Below the pieces are notes generated by a model that was given only the letters and a program-made list of their open reading frames with translations, did no database searches and was not told the origin of the DNA. Source: Effrenium voratum (Eukaryota; Sar; Dinophyceae; Suessiales; Symbiodiniaceae). From it: a DNA stretch of 64,000 nt. Positions within the stretch are counted from its first letter, which is position 1. Each line of letters starts with the position of its first letter. The position numbers were made by a program, and so were the translations under genes. Shown here one piece after another: positions 1 through 10,236 of the stretch. The stretch covers positions 1-64,000 of the forward strand of contig CAUJNA010001250.1 of assembly GCA_963377175.1 (NCBI GenBank), written 5' to 3'.

Positions 1-69
1 TACATACATACATACATACATACATACATACATACATTACATACAACATACATACATTACATACATGCA

Positions 70-100
<31 letters not shown>

Positions 101-205
101 CATACATACATACATACATACATACATACATACATACATACATACATACATACATACATACATACATACATACATACATACATACATACATACGTACATA
201 TAGAT
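1..205. repeat. (ACAT)n microsatellite
   Basis: Nearly pure tandem tetranucleotide array with a few interruptions near 39-73. It is open in several frames on both strands, so ORFs here are artefacts. It touches the window edge and may extend beyond it. Confidence 0.97.
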
Positions 206-2148
206 ATATACGCATGTATGTTAATGTACGTATGTGTGAATTGTTCAAGTGGCTTGACCCTTTGGTGGACAGTTCTAACCACGGTGGTTCAAAACTTGGG
301 CCTAAAGGTCCTTCATGGAGCTGCCCCTTTGGTGATGCAAAATTTCTCCAGATCCGGATCCTTTCAAGTGTTGGACTCGTATGCGAGCAGCCATTTGCGG
401 GAAAGAGAGCCATTGATGAAACTGATGCCCCGCGCAAGAAGCTGGAACGATTGAACCGCTCAAGAAGATACCCCTCAGGGTCCAAGTATTAACTGGATGA
501 ACTGGCATGGCAAGACCCTTGAAAGGGCTATCTTTTGGAGTGAGGCTTTAATCATTTTGCTAAAATTCGAGGGATGACACCACGCCACTTGGGTGCGGAG
601 ATTTGGCGACGAGGCTCTCATGAATTTGGGGCCCCCAAAGTCGTTGCACACAGCGAATGGCCAGGCATCCCCCCGCGCCGTGTTGTGAACAGACCCACCA
701 GTGTCGCCCCATGACGTGAACCAAAAGCCAGGCACCAAGAAATGGCGGTGGGTCAAAAATAGGTACCCAAAATGGCTTGCCCTGGTAAATGGAACCAAGG
801 ACTAAAACCTGCGGTCCCCTTCCTGGTGGTTTCATTTTGACCCATGAGGACTTTGCCAGCAAGCCACCCAAGGCCGGTCCGAGGCCGGTCTGAGAGAGCC
901 AACATCCCGAGCAACGCCTGCGTGCAGCAGATATCCATCCGGGTCACCGACATCTGAAAGCTCCTCACGCTCGGAGAACCGTAGCCTTTTTGCAAGTTGG
1001 GCACCTGTGTCATTTCTCCCAGAAAACAAAACCCATAAATGGACGTTCCACAGCTCTCAGTGATCACTTGTAGGAACGGACAATTGAGGGCTGATTCACA
1101 AACCTACGTCTCGTGCCATGCCATGCCTCTAGTGTGACTCTACACTCTTCGCTCGCAAGCTTGCTCGCCGGAAGGCTCCTCCCATCTCAGCTCATGTTCT
1201 TCTCCTGGCGCAACGTTGGAGCAACGAAAACCAACGCCATGTGAGTCGCAGCGGCTCTTGGGCACCCCCCTAGTTGTTGGGTACGGGTGCCCTAAATCCT
1301 GCACGTAATCCAATCAACCGCCAGGGAACACCATGGTACCTCATGCCCCTGTTTCAGCTAAGTGGCAGACCCTCACGTGTGGTGCGAACACCTTGTGCCG
1401 ACTGGAGACGCACGCGCATGGTGGAAATTCAAAATGGCCCGTCCCCACAACCCACACCGCTGTACAAGGGGGTCACCTTGGCCACTCACTGAAAAGGGCC
1501 ACCTAAACCCGAACCATGTTGAGAAACACATGGGTATGGTCAAAATAGGAAATCCCCAAAATGGTTCCGGTTTTCTTTGGTTTCCCTCAACCCAACCCAG
1601 AAAAGGTACCCACAAAAACACACACCCGCATATTTCCTGGAAATTATTCTTTCCCAAGTTTCTGTCACCGAAGGCCTTCATGTTCTCCAAGGAGCCCCCT
1701 ACACTGTCCGCAGCGAATTTGGCTCGCGGCTGCAGGAGGCTGGCAAAGGCATGAACATCAAGCTGCGTGTCTGTGTGTGTGTTTGTTTGGGGCGAGGCCC
1801 TTTTCTAGGCCGGTCTGACAAACAAATACAAGCACACAGTTTAGAGTCCCCCTACTTTCACATATGCCCACACAACAGGAGTGTGGCGCTGCGGCTTTCC
1901 ATTTCTTCGCAACATTTTGTTGTTTCGCATAACTTGTGCTTCCAGAAGCCATGCAAGAAGCCATGGGAAGCTACCTTCACCTGACAATGTTTTTGCCCAT
2001 CGCGAAGGGTTTTTCCGGTACATCGTTCATGCGGAAGGACATGGATGCGCAACTGTGTATGTCGCGTTTCGGTTTGTTCCAGCTATGACGTAAAGCCTCA
2101 TGATGCACATGATCGTGTTGTGGGTCTTAGAAAACCTGTTCACTGTTT
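206..2148. other. no recognisable gene
   Basis: I see no protein motif, RNA gene or long repeat here. Short ORFs on both strands have no family resemblance and look like chance frames. The short phrase 'cccaaaatgg' recurs near 768 and 1556, but nothing more can be supported. Confidence 0.5.
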
Positions 2149-2703
2149 CAAGCCTAAAACATACACGCAACAAAAAAAGACCGTTGCAAAAGAACACTCA
2201 GTGTTTTTCTGGTGTTGTTCAGAGGTGCAGGCTCTGGGACGCAGATAAGTCAACATGCGTGTTCGACTTATCCCATGCGGAGCCTGAGGATCTACCCCCC
2301 GACCAACATGCATGCTCGGTCAGCGTAAGATTGCTATTCACACGGGGCATGAAACTTGGTGGTGACACAATGAGTCAAAAGTAGATCAGGAAACGACGTG
2401 CATACACATATGGGGTGGCTGCACCCGCGTGGTCACTATAGGTTCAGCCTCAGTGACAACATGGGAGGGTGAGTGGGCTTAAAAAAGGGCATCCCTTTTG
2501 CACCAGCCCGGTCGAATCAAAATGGCAGTTTAAACAGGTTTAAAACACAAGGGGAAGAACCTAAGCGTTAGAAATCTCTGCTTGTTGCCTAAAACATACA
2601 TGCAAGAAAAAGAAGTGACCGATGCAAAGCTTCTTTTCTGGTGTTGCTCAGAGGCGCAGGCTCTGGGATGCGGATTGCTGAATCCCATGCGGAGCTACCC
2701 CCA
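2149..2703. repeat. imperfect direct repeat pair
   Basis: The segments at about 2149-2300 and 2588-2703 are diverged copies. Both run from 'cctaaaacataca' through a 'tttctggtgttg' phrase and 'caggctctggga' to 'cccatgcggagc'. The sequence just upstream of the second copy (about 2515-2571) resembles a degenerate version of the 105-bp repeat at 3289 and 8598: it has a 'caaaatggc' core and ends 'cctaagcgtta'. No coding potential is evident. Confidence 0.6.
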
Positions 2704-3121
2704 CTTCAGAGCTTTGAGCAACCGGTAAAGGAACCAAAACCCCCTCTTCAGTGCGGTTGCGTGCGATGCTCTGGGCGCACGGCGTGTCGGTTGGACTGAT
2801 TCGTCTTTGACAAGACACGCTCTTTCCCCTGATATGTTCTTCTGCTGGCCACTGAAACCACGCCCGTGCAACTTCTTCGTTAAGGCATGTTGCACTGCTC
2901 CTAGCTTGAACCCAAACATGAAACCCCAAAAGAACAAAGCATGTCCGAAGCGGCCGCAGTTCCTTTTACCGGGATTGCTGAAAGTAGCACTGTTTCCAGG
3001 GCACTGGTGCGCCTGGAACAGGAGGCGCATTGACCCCCCGAAATGTGAAAAGGCAAGACAAAGCGTGTCCTTGCGTGCACATGCAGTGCTGGTGGGGCGC
3101 GGCATGCGTGCCCACGCCCCA

Positions 3122-3205
3122 AGGTCCGGAGACCGAAGAGTCCGGAGACTCAAGGTCCGGAGACCAATGTGGGTCCGGAGACCTGGTCCGGAGACCAAAA
3201 GGCCC
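3122..3205. repeat. short tandem GGTCCGGAGACC motif
   Basis: The near-palindromic 12-mer GGTCCGGAGACC or close variants occurs about five times within about 85 bp at irregular spacing of roughly 17-22 bp. Function is unknown; it may be a minisatellite seed. Confidence 0.8.
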
Positions 3206-3288
3206 GGAGGCCACCAATGAAAGCGCAGAGTGTCTGCCACCTATACTGGCAGAGCCTGGTATAGGGCAGTGCAGGGTGGGTGGGTGGG

Positions 3289-3393
3289 TTTCAAATGAAA
3301 CCGCAGGTTTGGGTCAAGGCTAGGAGCAAAATGGCCAACGCGTAGTTCGATTCACAACATGCCCTAAACACAAGGGAAAAGAAACCCTAAGCG
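3289..3393 (-). repeat. 105-bp terminal-type direct repeat, left copy
   Basis: Matches 8598-8702 over the full 105 bp with only 4 mismatches, all clustered in the spliced-leader-like core (here 'ctaggagcaaaatggc'). Both copies have the same orientation and bracket the RT/RNase H genes, as terminal direct repeats of a retroelement or two spliced-leader-bearing insertions would. It contains a 'ccctaaaca' telomere-like phrase. Confidence 0.85.
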
Positions 3394-3711
3394 TTAAGGC
3401 ATGTTGCACTGCTCCTAGCTTGAACCCAAACATGAAACCCGAAAAGAACAAAGCATGTCCGAAGCGGCCGCAGTTCTTTTTACCGGGATTGCTGAAAGTA
3501 GCACTGTTTCCAGGGCACTGGTGCGCCTGGAACAGGAGGCGCATTGACCCCCCCTTCAGTGTTTCAGGCAACCGGTATAAGCCGCAGGCCTCATCACCCG
3601 CCCTTCAGAGTGGGGTTGTACCTGGCAGGGCAACTGCTAGCGGGGCCAAGCACGCTTTGGCTGTGAGCAGCCTGTGACGCAGGATCTGCACTTTTTCCGG
3701 TCAGAGCGGCT

Positions 3712-4644
3712 TTATATGAGCGGCTGGCTGACTTCGCCAGTTGTTCTGGCTGACAGGGCGACGGCGGCCATTTGGTCGCAAGGCATGTCAGGATGCAAAT
3801 AAGGCCGGCTAAGCAGTGACGGATGCTGCTGCCAAATGCTCCGGGCGCCAGGGCGCATGCGTCGGACACAGCTGAATACCTCGGCCTGACATCGGCCCGC
3901 AGGGCTGAAGCGTATGCGACTTTCTGGGCGATGGCTGAATCTGGCCAACCGACCTCTGCTGAGGTCGTCTGCCCAGTCGTTGCACCTTCCTGGGACGTGC
4001 GTCGGCTGCAGCAGCACATTATGAGCGTGAGCCCAGAAGGCTGTTAATTGCACGAAGAGTTGCAACGGCCAGGAGGTCGTGAACAACTTGTTAAGGCTGG
4101 CTTCCGTCGCGGAGTTGTCCGTGCCTGAAGGCATGCTGAACGAGTAGTGCCCACCACCAATGTGGCTGTGGGTTGCTTGCAGCAGTGCCAACTGTGCCAG
4201 CGTCTCAAAGCATGCGATGTACCGCTGTCCAGGCTTGACAAGACAAGGCCACACGGCTCGTATGTCTTGCATGTTCCAGGTCTCGGCAAACCAAACTACT
4301 TGGGAGGGTGTGATTGCCCAGCCTCCGATCCCTACCAAATCGTCTTCGGCACACGCATCCGCGGCAGCCAGAGCTTGCAGCTGGTGTGGCCGCGCCAAGG
4401 GCTGAACAGGCGAGTGCCGAAAGCATGACGCCAGCCAAGTAAGACATTGTTGGCTTGACTTGGAAAGGCTAGTGTAGGGGTTGTTAGGGTCCGCGATGCG
4501 CACCCATGTGGGCTTGCTAGTGCCGGGCACTCGTGAGATGTCCTGAGGGCAGCGCATGGTGCGACCTGAAACTTCCAGGATTTTGGAGCCCGCTGTGATC
4601 CACAAACCCGGAAGGCTATGGCTAGTTCTGAGATCCTTGTTCAA
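3712..4644 (-). pseudogene. retroelement RNase H domain
   Basis: This 310-codon frame continues the RT reading frame with a shift near 4630. RNase H hallmarks appear in order: an Asp-containing start (ADACAEDD, then GIGGW), the Glu of ACFETLAQ, the Asp of SGTDNSATEA, and the terminal Asp of CNDWADDLSRG. In retroelements of this type RNase H removes the RNA template after first-strand synthesis. All four acidic positions appear present, so the domain itself may be intact although it is severed from RT by the frameshift. The C-terminal ~60 residues have no recognised domain. Confidence 0.75.
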
Positions 4645-6029
4645 ATGCTCTAAATGCTGACCACATTTGATGCGTTGAGCCTGGTGGGCTGTTGAGGTCC
4701 GAATACAACGGCGCTAGCCAGGATCTGAGGTGCAGGGCAATGCTGGTGGCCCAAATGAGCAGGCCTATGTTACCCAGCAGAGCTTTGATCAGGGCGTCCA
4801 GCTTGCTTAGCTTAGCTGATACAAGCTGAATGGTGTCGTGGGAAAAGTTGATCTCCCAACCGCACCAAACAAGGCTGTCCTTTTTCCATGAAATGGGCGC
4901 TGCAATGGCGCAAAAGAAAAGCACCACCAAGGCAAACATATCTGGAGCGCTATCCCGGAAGAGTGCACACAAAAGGTCGTCCACAAAGAGGAAGGCTTTG
5001 TGGGGCTTCCAGGCCAGCAATCCATGCACCTGGCGGAGCAAGAATGCGCCAGTGCGCTGCCACCAGAACGCCGAGAACCGGCCCCCGAAATGGCACACTC
5101 TGTAATGGTAGAGCTTTCCTTGAAAGGAGAAGAGTAGAAGGCCATGCTCTTCCGGGCGGACTTGCACTTGTTTGTGTGCAGCTTTGAAGTCAATGCTGGC
5201 GCCTATGAAGGCACCTGGAGTGTCTTCTGGTTGAGTGGACAACGCCAGGTCCGATGCCATTGGCAAGCTCAGGCGCTCTGGCAGATGGCATCTGGTATTC
5301 ACTTGGCACACGGTGCTGTCCAGGACAAGGCGTGGGTTGGTTCCCCCCCCCCCCCCCCCCCCCCCTCCCCCCCCCCCCCTCCCCCCTCCCCCCCCCCCCC
5401 CCCCCTCCCCCCCCCCTCCCCCCCCTCCCCCCCCCTTCTCCCCCCCCTTCTCCCCCTTTCCTTCCCCCCTCCCCCCCCTCCCCCCCCTCTCCCATCCGTT
5501 CTTTCCCTTCTGCAAAGACAACGTTTAACTTGCCTACGGCAATGCCTAAGGGCCATTTTTCCCGAGCTTCGGCGATGCTAAGGCTGGTTTCAACAATCCA
5601 GTTGTTGGCAATTTCATTGCGCAGCAGGCCTTGCACGGTTTCAGGCTCGTCCTCGGCCATTTTCCAGTTGCCCTCACAAATTTCCAGATCCGGCGGAAGC
5701 GCGGAGTCTGGCTTCTTTGCCGGCCATTGAAGGCTGGGTGGCAAGGCTGACACGGCTCCCGTCGGTACCCCGTGTTGCAGAAATGGCAAGAGGGCCATGT
5801 CCGGGTCACCCCAAGAGTTGGCTAGGGCCTGCAGCAGGTGGAGTCTGTATGGCTGTCCTGCCTCGGGGCTCATGTCTGAAGGGCAGGGCAATTTTAGAGC
5901 CGTGTATGCTAGAGTTGCCACCTCCAGGCTCTCGGATGGCGAGACGGACACAAGGCAGTGGTCACAAAACGAGCGCACAAACAAAACAGCAGTCGGGGCA
6001 CGTGATGACAGGGCTGCTGGATGTGGCAC
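4622..6029 (-). pseudogene. reverse transcriptase, split by a C/G tract
   Basis: Two overlapping minus-strand frames (6029-5190 and 5521-4622) carry one RT. The first holds the finger region, ending around 5510 in VVFAEGK. The second resumes at about 5340 with PRLVLDS and contains palm motif A (GASIDFKAAHKQV), the motif B region (CHFGGRFSAFWW) and the catalytic FVDDLLC box. Between them lies the C-rich (G-rich on this strand) tract at 5342-5500, which puts the halves in different frames. The RT would make cDNA of the element. Its motifs are most like dinoflagellate DIRS/YR-type RTs. RNase H follows directly. Confidence 0.8.
5342..5500. repeat. C-rich polypyrimidine tract inside RT
   Basis: About 160 bp of runs of C interspersed with T (G with A on the minus strand). 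It sits precisely between two conserved RT segments and creates meaningless Gly/Glu- or Pro-rich frames on both strands. It could be an insertion, an expanded minisatellite, a polypurine intron-like sequence, or an assembly difficulty. Confidence 0.9.
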
Positions 6030-7289
6030 AACTGCCAGATTAGGGCTATGGCGGAATGTGCCTGAGTCGCTAATTGACAGTGCTTGTCAAAGCGGGTGTC
6101 AAGCAAAGCACCAGGCACACATTTTTAAATCTGTGAGCATGAAGTAAGGTCCACTGGTTCGTGAGAGTGCATTTCCAAGGCTGGCAATGCGGGCAGTGCA
6201 GGTTGCAAACGCGTAATTATGAATTCAAGGTCTTCAAGGCAAGACAAAACCGCATTCAGAAGGCGGGTTGTCTTGGGGCCAACACAGGCGTGCAAGAGTG
6301 AGACTAAGGCTGCCTCTGAGTGCTCGTGCCAGCGGTGCTGCACTGCGATGTTCCTGAAGTTGGGGTCGCTGGCAGCTGTCAGGAGGCCTGGCTGAATGAC
6401 TTGACGTCTGGCCAGAGAAACATGCTGTGGGTTTGCTCCAGTCAAAGGCGGATGCAAACAAGGCAAGGCTGTTCACGGTGAAGGTCTGGTCCTGATTGGC
6501 ATATGCGATGGCAAAGGCACATAGTGTCAAAAGGCGGGCAATATGCACGGAGCCCTCGTGAAGGCCAATCCGCAGGATGATGAAGTCCAGGTAACGACGA
6601 AGGTGGTTCAGTAGGGCAATCTTGTGTTGCCTGGCAAAGAATGAGTCTGCCCAGCAAGCAAGCAGGCTAATCCATTGCTGCACCAATTCAGGGCACGGCT
6701 GAGTCTCGTGGGGCGAAAGCGCCATTACAGCGTGTTGAGCGAAATGGCTGTGTATACAGGCACAATATGGCAAGTGCTGAGGGCGGGGAACTGCTAGGTT
6801 CCCGGCCGTTGCGCCGACCTGGCGGAAATGTCCCACAGTGTTGGTCTGGATGCTGACAAGAATATGCCGTTAGATGTGTAGCAGGCACACTGCGTTTTTC
6901 TTGGCAAAGAGTGATGCCCTATCATGTGAGGGCGTGGTATGCGAAGGCCGTCCAGCGCTGTACAGAATCCACAAGGAATGAGAGTGCACGAATGCCCTCG
7001 ATCAGGGTAAGGGCCACAAGGCAAATGGCGATGATATGGCAAAAGAGTTTAATGCGCAGAAGGACGGTGTAGAACTCGTCCAGCATAACCTCAAGGTCCA
7101 AGTAGCTTCTTGCTAATGTGGTGTGGATGGCGTCTAAGGTGTCTCCGTCACACTCCGTGGCACGAAAGGCAAGGCGTAGGGTCGGAGAGTGAACGAGCGC
7201 TATGCAAGGGACACAAACCAAGACTCGAATGATGGCCAAGTGTGAATGCAAAGGTAGTGTCATGCACGGTGTTAAAAGTTTTCGGCCTG
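6030..7289. other. unrecognised sequence upstream of RT
   Basis: Minus-strand open frames occur at 6836-6234 (200 codons) and 7263-6922 (113 codons, hydrophobic stretches), but no family is recognisable. By position they could be decayed 5' coding sequence of the RT element. Confidence 0.4.
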
Positions 7290-8035
7290 GAGAGCAGGTC
7301 CCGGAGGAACCTTACTTGCCAAGGGCTCGCGGCGCAAGGCAACAACCCCGGAGGGAATATATTCGAGAGCGGACTCAAGAATGCATGACTAGGGTCATGA
7401 CGGATAAGCCTGATCGCAGGGCTGGGGAGGTCCTGGAGGAAACCTCGATTGCCAAGGGCTCGCGGCGCCGGAGGGAAGCCATTCAAGTTGCGCCTTGTGG
7501 AGGACCCGGAGGAGCCTCAATTGCCAAGGGCACGCGGCGCAAGGCAGCAGCCCCGGAGGGAAGCAGTCCAAGAGCGGACTCAAGAATGCATGACTGCGGT
7601 CATGACTGAAGGCAATGCGCCTGTGTAGAGGTCCCGGAGGAGCCTCAACTGCCAAGGGCTCGCGGCGCAAGGCAGCATCGGAGGGCTGCCATTCAAGAGC
7701 GGACTCAAGAATGCATGACTGCGGTCATGATTGAAGGCATTGCGCCTTGTGGAGGTCCCGGAGGAGCCTCAATTGCCAAGGGCTCGCGGCGCAAGGCAGC
7801 AACCCCGGAGGGCTGCGATTCAAGAGCGGACTCAAGAATGCATGACTGAGGTCATGACTGAAGGCAATGCGCCTGTGTGGAGGTCCCGGAGGAGCCTCAG
7901 TTGCCAAGGGCTCGCGGCGCAAGGCAACAACCCCGGAGGGGTGCGATTCAAGAGCGGACTCAAGAATGCAAGACTTGGGTCCTGACTGAAATCAGTGCGT
8001 CTTGTGAAGGTCCCGGAGGAGCTTTAAATTACCTG
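7290..8035. repeat. ~127-bp minisatellite, about six units
   Basis: Units begin with 'ggtcccggagga' at about 7297, 7429, 7502 (short unit), 7630, 7754, 7882 and 8009, giving spacings of 132, 73, 128, 124, 128 and 127 bp. Each unit contains 'gccaagggctcgcggcgc', 'gagcggactcaagaatgc' and a 'tgactg.ggtcatgactga' imperfect palindrome. Frames through it repeat the same peptide and are not convincing genes. Confidence 0.93.
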
Positions 8036-8283
8036 AACACTGGTGTCATGGCCGCAACCCATGGCGGGATGCAGTTCTAGTGCGAACTCAAGTGTCAACA
8101 ACTAAGACCGTAGCGGAGAGACAGGCGTACACTGCAACACATGCTTGAAAAGGCTCACGAATGCTGCAGGCGAGGTTGCCAGTCAAGTGCATTGAGGCAA
8201 AGTGCAATGTAGTAGGCTCAAGATCCAACTGCGATGTCGCGGCATTTTTATACATTAGCATGCGGTGTTGAAAGGCAAGGCTG

Positions 8284-8583
8284 TCACAAGGGCAGGGCGT
8301 CTGCCAGTACATGTGCCTCACCGCAGGCTGCGACAGTTATCACATGGTTGAAATGCGAAGGCTGAGACATCGCGATGTGCCAAGTGGTGGCACTGCCGAT
8401 GATGAAACACCTTGCGCTTTGGCAGGATGTACACAGGCTCGGGGCGGAACGGCGGCTGAAAACCGCAAGACCCAAGCAGTGCCTTGCGGTGCTGGCGTAG
8501 AAGGCACCCGATGGCAAGGTCAAGCCGGACACAAAGGCTGTGTAAATGGCGAGGCACACTCCAAAACACAGCAAGGCGTCCAT
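8284..8583 (-). CDS. short ORF behind a spliced-leader remnant, unknown
   Basis: A 99-codon frame whose ATG lies 45 bp downstream of the DinoSL-like core on the same strand. The N-terminus (MDALLCFGVCLAIYTAFVSG) is hydrophobic and could be a signal peptide or anchor; the rest is not recognised. The arrangement 'leader remnant, short 5' leader, ATG' is what a reverse-transcribed, trans-spliced mRNA would leave in the genome. It could equally be the 5' end of the RT element's transcript. Whether the peptide is made is unknown. Confidence 0.3.
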   Translation of the reverse strand: MDALLCFGVCLAIYTAFVSGLTLPSGAFYASTARHCLGLAVFSRRSAPSLCTSCQSARCFIIGSATTWHIAMSQPSHFNHVITVAACGEAHVLADALPL

Positions 8584-8597
8584 GGCGGCGTTTCCAG

Positions 8598-8702
8598 TTT
8601 CAAATGAAACCGCAGGTTTGGGTCAAGGCTTGAGCCAAAATGGCCAACGCGTAGTTCGATTCACAACATGCCCTAAACACAAGGGAAAAGAAACCCTAAG
8701 CG
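8598..8702 (-). repeat. 105-bp terminal-type direct repeat, right copy
   Basis: Partner of 3289-3393 (101 of 105 positions identical). This copy keeps the exact 16-nt spliced-leader core, so it is probably closer to the ancestral sequence. Confidence 0.85.
8629..8644 (-). other. dinoflagellate spliced-leader (DinoSL) remnant
   Basis: On the minus strand this reads GCCATTTTGGCTCAAG, an exact match to the last 16 nt of the conserved 22-nt DinoSL that is trans-spliced to dinoflagellate mRNAs. The preceding bases differ from the SL start, so it is a truncated relict rather than an SL RNA gene. No splice donor GT follows (the next bases are CCTTGACC). Confidence 0.75.
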
Positions 8703-9379
8703 AAAGGATGGCGCGCTGCGGCATGGAGTGGTCTGCGGTTGAGTTCCGGCCTACAAACACACAGGCGGTATGGGTGCAGGCTAGCCAAGGAGGCCTTGAC
8801 TGCACGATACGGTTGCATCTTTTGAGCACAGTGTTGGACGATAGAATCGGCCAATGATGGCGGATATTCTGCTGTGAGGGTGCGGAGGTACTGCCCGCAA
8901 GATGTCGTGCGCCGCGCAAGCATCTAGCAGCCACGTGCCTGACGCAAAAATTGCACGCAAAGCGCCACGACCTTGAAGGAGTCACGCGTCTACTCACGCA
9001 ACGAGGCTGACGGAGGCCGCTTTGTTAGAAGAGTTTATGGCCAAGCTTATGGATTTCTGGGTTCTGTACACGGTCATGGCTGAGATTGGCGCAGGCACGC
9101 CTGCACAAAGTCTGCAATGCGTCGCGTGGCACTTTGCCGGACTGTTTCAGGCCTTTGTCTTCACACACATGCGAGAAATGCAAAACATTCTCCTTCCACC
9201 CAGGTTCCTTAGTGAACATCTGTACTGCTTCCAACGCCGTCCGCTTCTGCCAAAGACCAAGCTGAAATTGGCCGACCGGCGTAGCCGAAAAAGGAGCCGG
9301 CGGAAAAAACTCCAAGGGCGGGGTGTGAAACTGTTTCCACCCTGCGTCCCCAAATAGCAGTGTGCAAAACATGCGAGTT
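8703..9379. other. no recognisable gene
   Basis: Short open frames on both strands (for example 9022-9357 plus) show no known motif. The segment lies between the retroelement's right repeat and a PLV capsid fragment. Confidence 0.4.
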
Positions 9380-9550
9380 TGAAACAACTTCAGGTTTGCT
9401 GCTTTCACTCGTAGCTTTGATGCGGTGAGCGGCGTGGGCACCATCGTGGAGACGGGCTCGGACGACGGGCGCTTCATGGCCTTGAGAGGCCCCGTCACCC
9501 TGGGGCACATGCGCTTCCGACTGACCGACCTGGACGGGAACGTTGTCCGG
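9380..9550 (+). pseudogene. fragment of PLV virion structural gene
   Basis: The plus frame contains ALRGPVTLGHMRFRLTDLDG followed by NVVRLR. This closely parallels the C-terminal end of the structural gene of PLV copy 1 (RGPVTLMRHMRFRLTDLEG at about 17520-17590, minus). It ends abruptly near 9550, where the minus-strand RT of the YR element begins, so it marks a third PLV-derived insertion or a junction. Confidence 0.75.
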
Positions 9551-9559
9551 CTTCGGAAG

Positions 9560-10181
9560 CCTGCACGGTCGAGTTTAGCTGCGAGATGCTAAGGTCATCT
9601 ATGAGACGAACTTTGTTCGGTTGTTGAAGCCCAAAACGCCTGCTAATGACAGCATCATCTGGTAGCGACCGGACGTCGATAGGGCCTTCCAGCCACCCCG
9701 ACTGAACCTCATCCAATGTCATGGCATACACTTTCTCATCAAGACCTTGTCGCATACAAGATGGACTTCCTGGCAGTCCTCGCGAATTGCTTTAGGGTCT
9801 CTTCCCTGATTATGGCCGGCCTGAAGGCAGCAGGAAAAACACCTGTGGGGGGGACAACTCCCGTTAAAACGGTTCCCTCCTTAAGTTCGGCAACAACACC
9901 CAAGTCGGTGTAACTACTTCCCACAGGAGAATACGTTTTGGGGCTAGTAGGCATCTCAAAGTATCAGGCATGTTACGCTTCAAGGATTTCTCAGCGGGCG
10001 CTAATTCTCTTGCTCTGGCAGTCCAACGCCTGAGACACTCCACACGCATTTTTGATATAGAAGCGAGACCCTCAGCAGCAAGCGTCTGAACAACACTCGC
10101 CAAAGCTCCAGGCAGCACCAGGTCAAGGTTTCGAGGATGACCCACCCTCAAAGCCTCTGCAACAAACTGGGCACACCCCAA
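9560..10181 (-). pseudogene. reverse transcriptase N-terminal part, truncated
   Basis: Three minus frames (10181-9864, 9954-9739 and 9755-9495) together carry the N-terminal linker and finger region. The last contains MTLDEVQSGWLEGP and then RRFGLQQ, KVRLIDD and LNSTV, phrases typical of dinoflagellate RTs ahead of motif A. No palm motif follows, because the sequence becomes PLV-like at about 9550. At least two frameshifts are present. Confidence 0.65.
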
Positions 10182-10236
10182 GCAATTTCAACAGATTGTT
10201 TGTCCAGGTACCCAGCAACAGAATCAAGCTCGCCCC

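Larger units (their letters stand above)
2879..3553. repeat. 161-bp direct repeat, two copies 514 bp apart
   Basis: Positions 2879-3039 and 3393-3553 are near-identical over 161 bp, from 'gttaaggcatgttgc' to 'gcattgacccccc', with only a few substitutions. The second copy begins exactly where the 105-bp repeat at 3289-3393 ends, so the segment was duplicated together with, or interrupted by, that element end. Confidence 0.9.
3289..8702 (-). mobile_element. RT/RNase H retroelement bracketed by 105-bp direct repeats
   Basis: On the minus strand this interval holds an RT pseudogene (6029-4622) followed by RNase H (4644-3712). Upstream lie unrecognised sequence, a 127-bp minisatellite and a short ORF directly behind a spliced-leader remnant. 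The RT resembles DIRS/YR-type and related enzymes by eye; I see no tyrosine recombinase or integrase inside. The direct repeats may be true element ends or independent insertions. The element is non-functional as it stands because of frameshifts and a C-rich tract inside RT. Confidence 0.55.

Noticed and set aside
57..485. Open frames across the (ACAT)n array on both strands
   Set aside because: They translate a simple repeat (Tyr/Val/Cys/Met or His/Thr/Tyr/Ile) and have no independent coding signal.
5144..5730. Proline-rich (plus) and glycine-rich (minus) ORFs
   Set aside because: Artefacts of the C-rich tract; only the flanking minus-strand RT parts are real.
8629..8644. A functional spliced-leader RNA gene
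   Set aside because: The first bases of the leader and the following GT donor are missing, so it is a relict in a repeat.
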